From: Hydrogenothermaceae bacterium
GTDB taxonomy: Bacteria > Aquificota > Aquificia > Aquificales > Hydrogenothermaceae
Length of the DNA stretch: 24,555 nucleotides
Reading direction: 5' to 3'
Assembly: GCA_026984355.1 (NCBI GenBank)
Contig: JALSSG010000011.1
Location: 1 to 24,555, forward strand
The position numbers and the translations under genes were made by a program. A model generated the notes under the pieces. The model was given only the letters and a program-made list of their open reading frames with translations. It searched no databases and was not told the origin of the DNA. The first letter of the stretch is position 1, and every line of letters begins with the position of its first letter. Below are positions 23,441 through 24,555 of this stretch, piece after piece.

Positions 23441-23466
23441 ACTATCCTCCCTTATGTTTGCTTAAG
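23432..23466 (-). promoter_or_regulatory. Putative 5'-leader hairpin covering the lipoprotein start codon
   Basis: In the transcript CTTAAGCA (23466-23459) can pair all 8 bases with TGCTTAAG (23439-23432). The 19-base loop contains the GGGAGG ribosome-binding site and the A of the start ATG. The U and G of the start codon are in the stem. This would hide the start and could control translation. Confidence 0.4.
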
Positions 23467-23576
23467 TTTTATTTTTGATTTCCACCTATTTCCTAACGTT
23501 ATGCGTATAATTTCTTAAATACGTTGATTAAAGTTCATTTACTCTTTAATACAGTATTGATATGGATTTAATAATG

Positions 23577-23605
23577 AATATAATTTGCTGCTATATTCTT
23601 GTCAA
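23577..23605 (-). promoter_or_regulatory. Sigma-70-type promoter of the giant lipoprotein gene
   Basis: On the minus strand TTGACA (23605-23600) and TATATT (23582-23577) are separated by exactly 17 bases. Transcription would start near 23570, leaving a leader of about 130 bases before the ATG at 23440. A 6-base inverted repeat AGTTAA/TTAACT (23616-23635) lies just upstream of the -35 box and might be a regulator site. Confidence 0.7.
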
Positions 23606-23679
23606 GATGGGAATTAGTTAATTTATGATTTAACTTAATTTTTAAGGATTAACATGTAATATAAATAGTTGTGTTGCAT

Positions 23680-24552
23680 TTATACTTCCTCTTTAACAAT
23701 ACGCAGGAGATATTTACCGTATCCTGTTTTTCTTAAAGGATATGCAAGTTTTTCTAACTGTTCTTTATCTATATATCCCATTCTATATGCTATTTCCTCT
23801 ATACATGCTATTTTCAGTCCCTGTCTTTGCTCAACAATTCTTACAAAATCAGAAGCATCGAGTAAAGAATCATGAGTTCCTGTATCAAGCCATGCAAAAC
23901 CTCTACCCATCAGTTTAACTTTAAGTTTTCCTTTCTTTAGGTACTCATTATTTACATCTGTTATTTCAAGTTCTCCTCTATCTGATGGTTTTATAGATTT
24001 TGCTATTTTTGGAGCATCACTGTCATAAAAATAGAGTCCTGTTACTGCATAATTTGATTTTGGTTTTTCTGGTTTTTCTTCTATAGATATTACTTTTCCA
24101 TATTTGTCAAACTCAATTACTCCATATCTCTCAGGGTCTGATACATAATATCCAAAAACAGTAGCACCATCTTTATCTTTAGATGCTTCTTGTAATAAAT
24201 CTGGTAATCCATGACCAAAAAATAAGTTATCTCCTAAAATTAACCATACATTATCATTATTTATAAATTCTTCTCCTATAATTAAAGCCTCTGCTATTCC
24301 TCTTGGTTCATCTTGCTTAGCATATGAAAAGCTAAGACCTAAGTGAGAGCCATCTTTAAATAACTCTTCAAATCTTGGTAAATCTCTTGGTGTAGAAATT
24401 ATTAAAAAATCTCTAACTCCTGCAAGCATTAAGGTTGCAAGAGGATAATAAATCATAGGTTTATCATAAACAGGTAATAGCTGTTTTATTGTAGGTATAG
24501 TTATTGGATAAAGTCTTGTTCCACTCCCACCAGCTAAAATTATTCCTTTCAT
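23680..24552 (-). CDS. rmlA: Glucose-1-phosphate thymidylyltransferase
   Basis: RmlA (290 aa) makes dTDP-glucose from glucose 1-phosphate and dTTP, the first step to dTDP-rhamnose and related sugars of lipopolysaccharide or surface polysaccharide. The signature is near perfect: Gly-Gly-Ser-Gly-Thr-Arg-Leu-Tyr-Pro (8-16), Lys-Gln-Leu-Leu-Pro-Val-Tyr-Asp-Lys-Pro-Met (23-33), Leu-Gly-Asp-Asn near 106-109, Glu-Lys-Pro, Gly-Leu-Tyr-Phe-Tyr-Asp, Glu-Ile-Thr-Asp-Val-Asn and the late Trp-Leu-Asp-Thr-Gly-Thr-His. Length is standard. The ATG is at 24552-24550, 3 bases from the window edge, so its ribosome-binding site is not visible. rmlB, rmlC and rmlD would be expected upstream, outside the window. 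Confidence 0.96.
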   Translation of the reverse strand: MKGIILAGGSGTRLYPITIPTIKQLLPVYDKPMIYYPLATLMLAGVRDFLIISTPRDLPRFEELFKDGSHLGLSFSYAKQDEPRGIAEALIIGEEFINNDNVWLILGDNLFFGHGLPDLLQEASKDKDGATVFGYYVSDPERYGVIEFDKYGKVISIEEKPEKPKSNYAVTGLYFYDSDAPKIAKSIKPSDRGELEITDVNNEYLKKGKLKVKLMGRGFAWLDTGTHDSLLDASDFVRIVEQRQGLKIACIEEIAYRMGYIDKEQLEKLAYPLRKTGYGKYLLRIVKEEV

Positions 24553-24555
24553 AGT

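Overview
The window is about 24.5 kb of AT-rich bacterial chromosome (roughly 30% G+C by eye). The cell is Gram-negative: there is a CMP-KDO synthetase, two lipoproteins, a periplasmic c-type cytochrome peroxidase and a dTDP-sugar enzyme. The low G+C, the compact operons with start/stop overlaps and the mix of genes suggest a thermophilic Aquificota of the Hydrogenothermaceae/Sulfurihydrogenibium kind. That placement is inference from gene content and style; I could not run a search. No tRNA, rRNA, CRISPR array, insertion sequence or prophage gene was seen, so this reads as core chromosome with a few odd genes.

Left end (1-2000): the start of a secreted protein cut off by the window edge, then an AT-rich gap of about 375 bases with four copies of the inverted repeat GTAAA-N5-TTTAC, then two tiny membrane proteins (41 and 59 aa) downstream of and co-directional with rlmN (23S rRNA/tRNA m2A methyltransferase).

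2050-7360, plus strand: a six-gene run. It holds a small helical unknown, an NDUFAF7-like methyltransferase, thiG (thiazole synthase), a membrane-anchored protein that looks like a PHP phosphoesterase without its metal ligands, kdsB, and a soluble PAS histidine kinase that overlaps kdsB by 4 bases.

7356-13496, minus strand: rsuA (16S pseudouridine synthase), hup (HU) with its own promoter and terminator, an MtaD-like deaminase, pgpA, and a dppC-lipoprotein-dppB block. The lipoprotein between the permeases is GH114/TM1410-like, and its two half-barrels appear in the reverse of the order I know for the family.

13608-17890, plus strand: a coupled operon of acyl-CoA synthetase, thiE and agmatine deiminase, then a diheme cytochrome c peroxidase with its own promoter. 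thiG and thiE lie more than 10 kb apart, so thiamine genes are dispersed.

17900-24552, minus strand: a single 5.5-kb gene for an 1838-aa lipoprotein with an EF-hand-like loop, Ig/PKD-like domains and a probable beta-propeller, bounded by a clear promoter and terminator. Its start codon sits in a predicted hairpin. Upstream of it lies rmlA (glucose-1-phosphate thymidylyltransferase), complete to within 3 bases of the window end.

The observations most worth following are the apparent circular permutation of the GH114-like lipoprotein and its place in a peptide-permease operon, the four-copy operator-like repeat, the PHP pseudoenzyme, and the giant lipoprotein with its start-codon hairpin.
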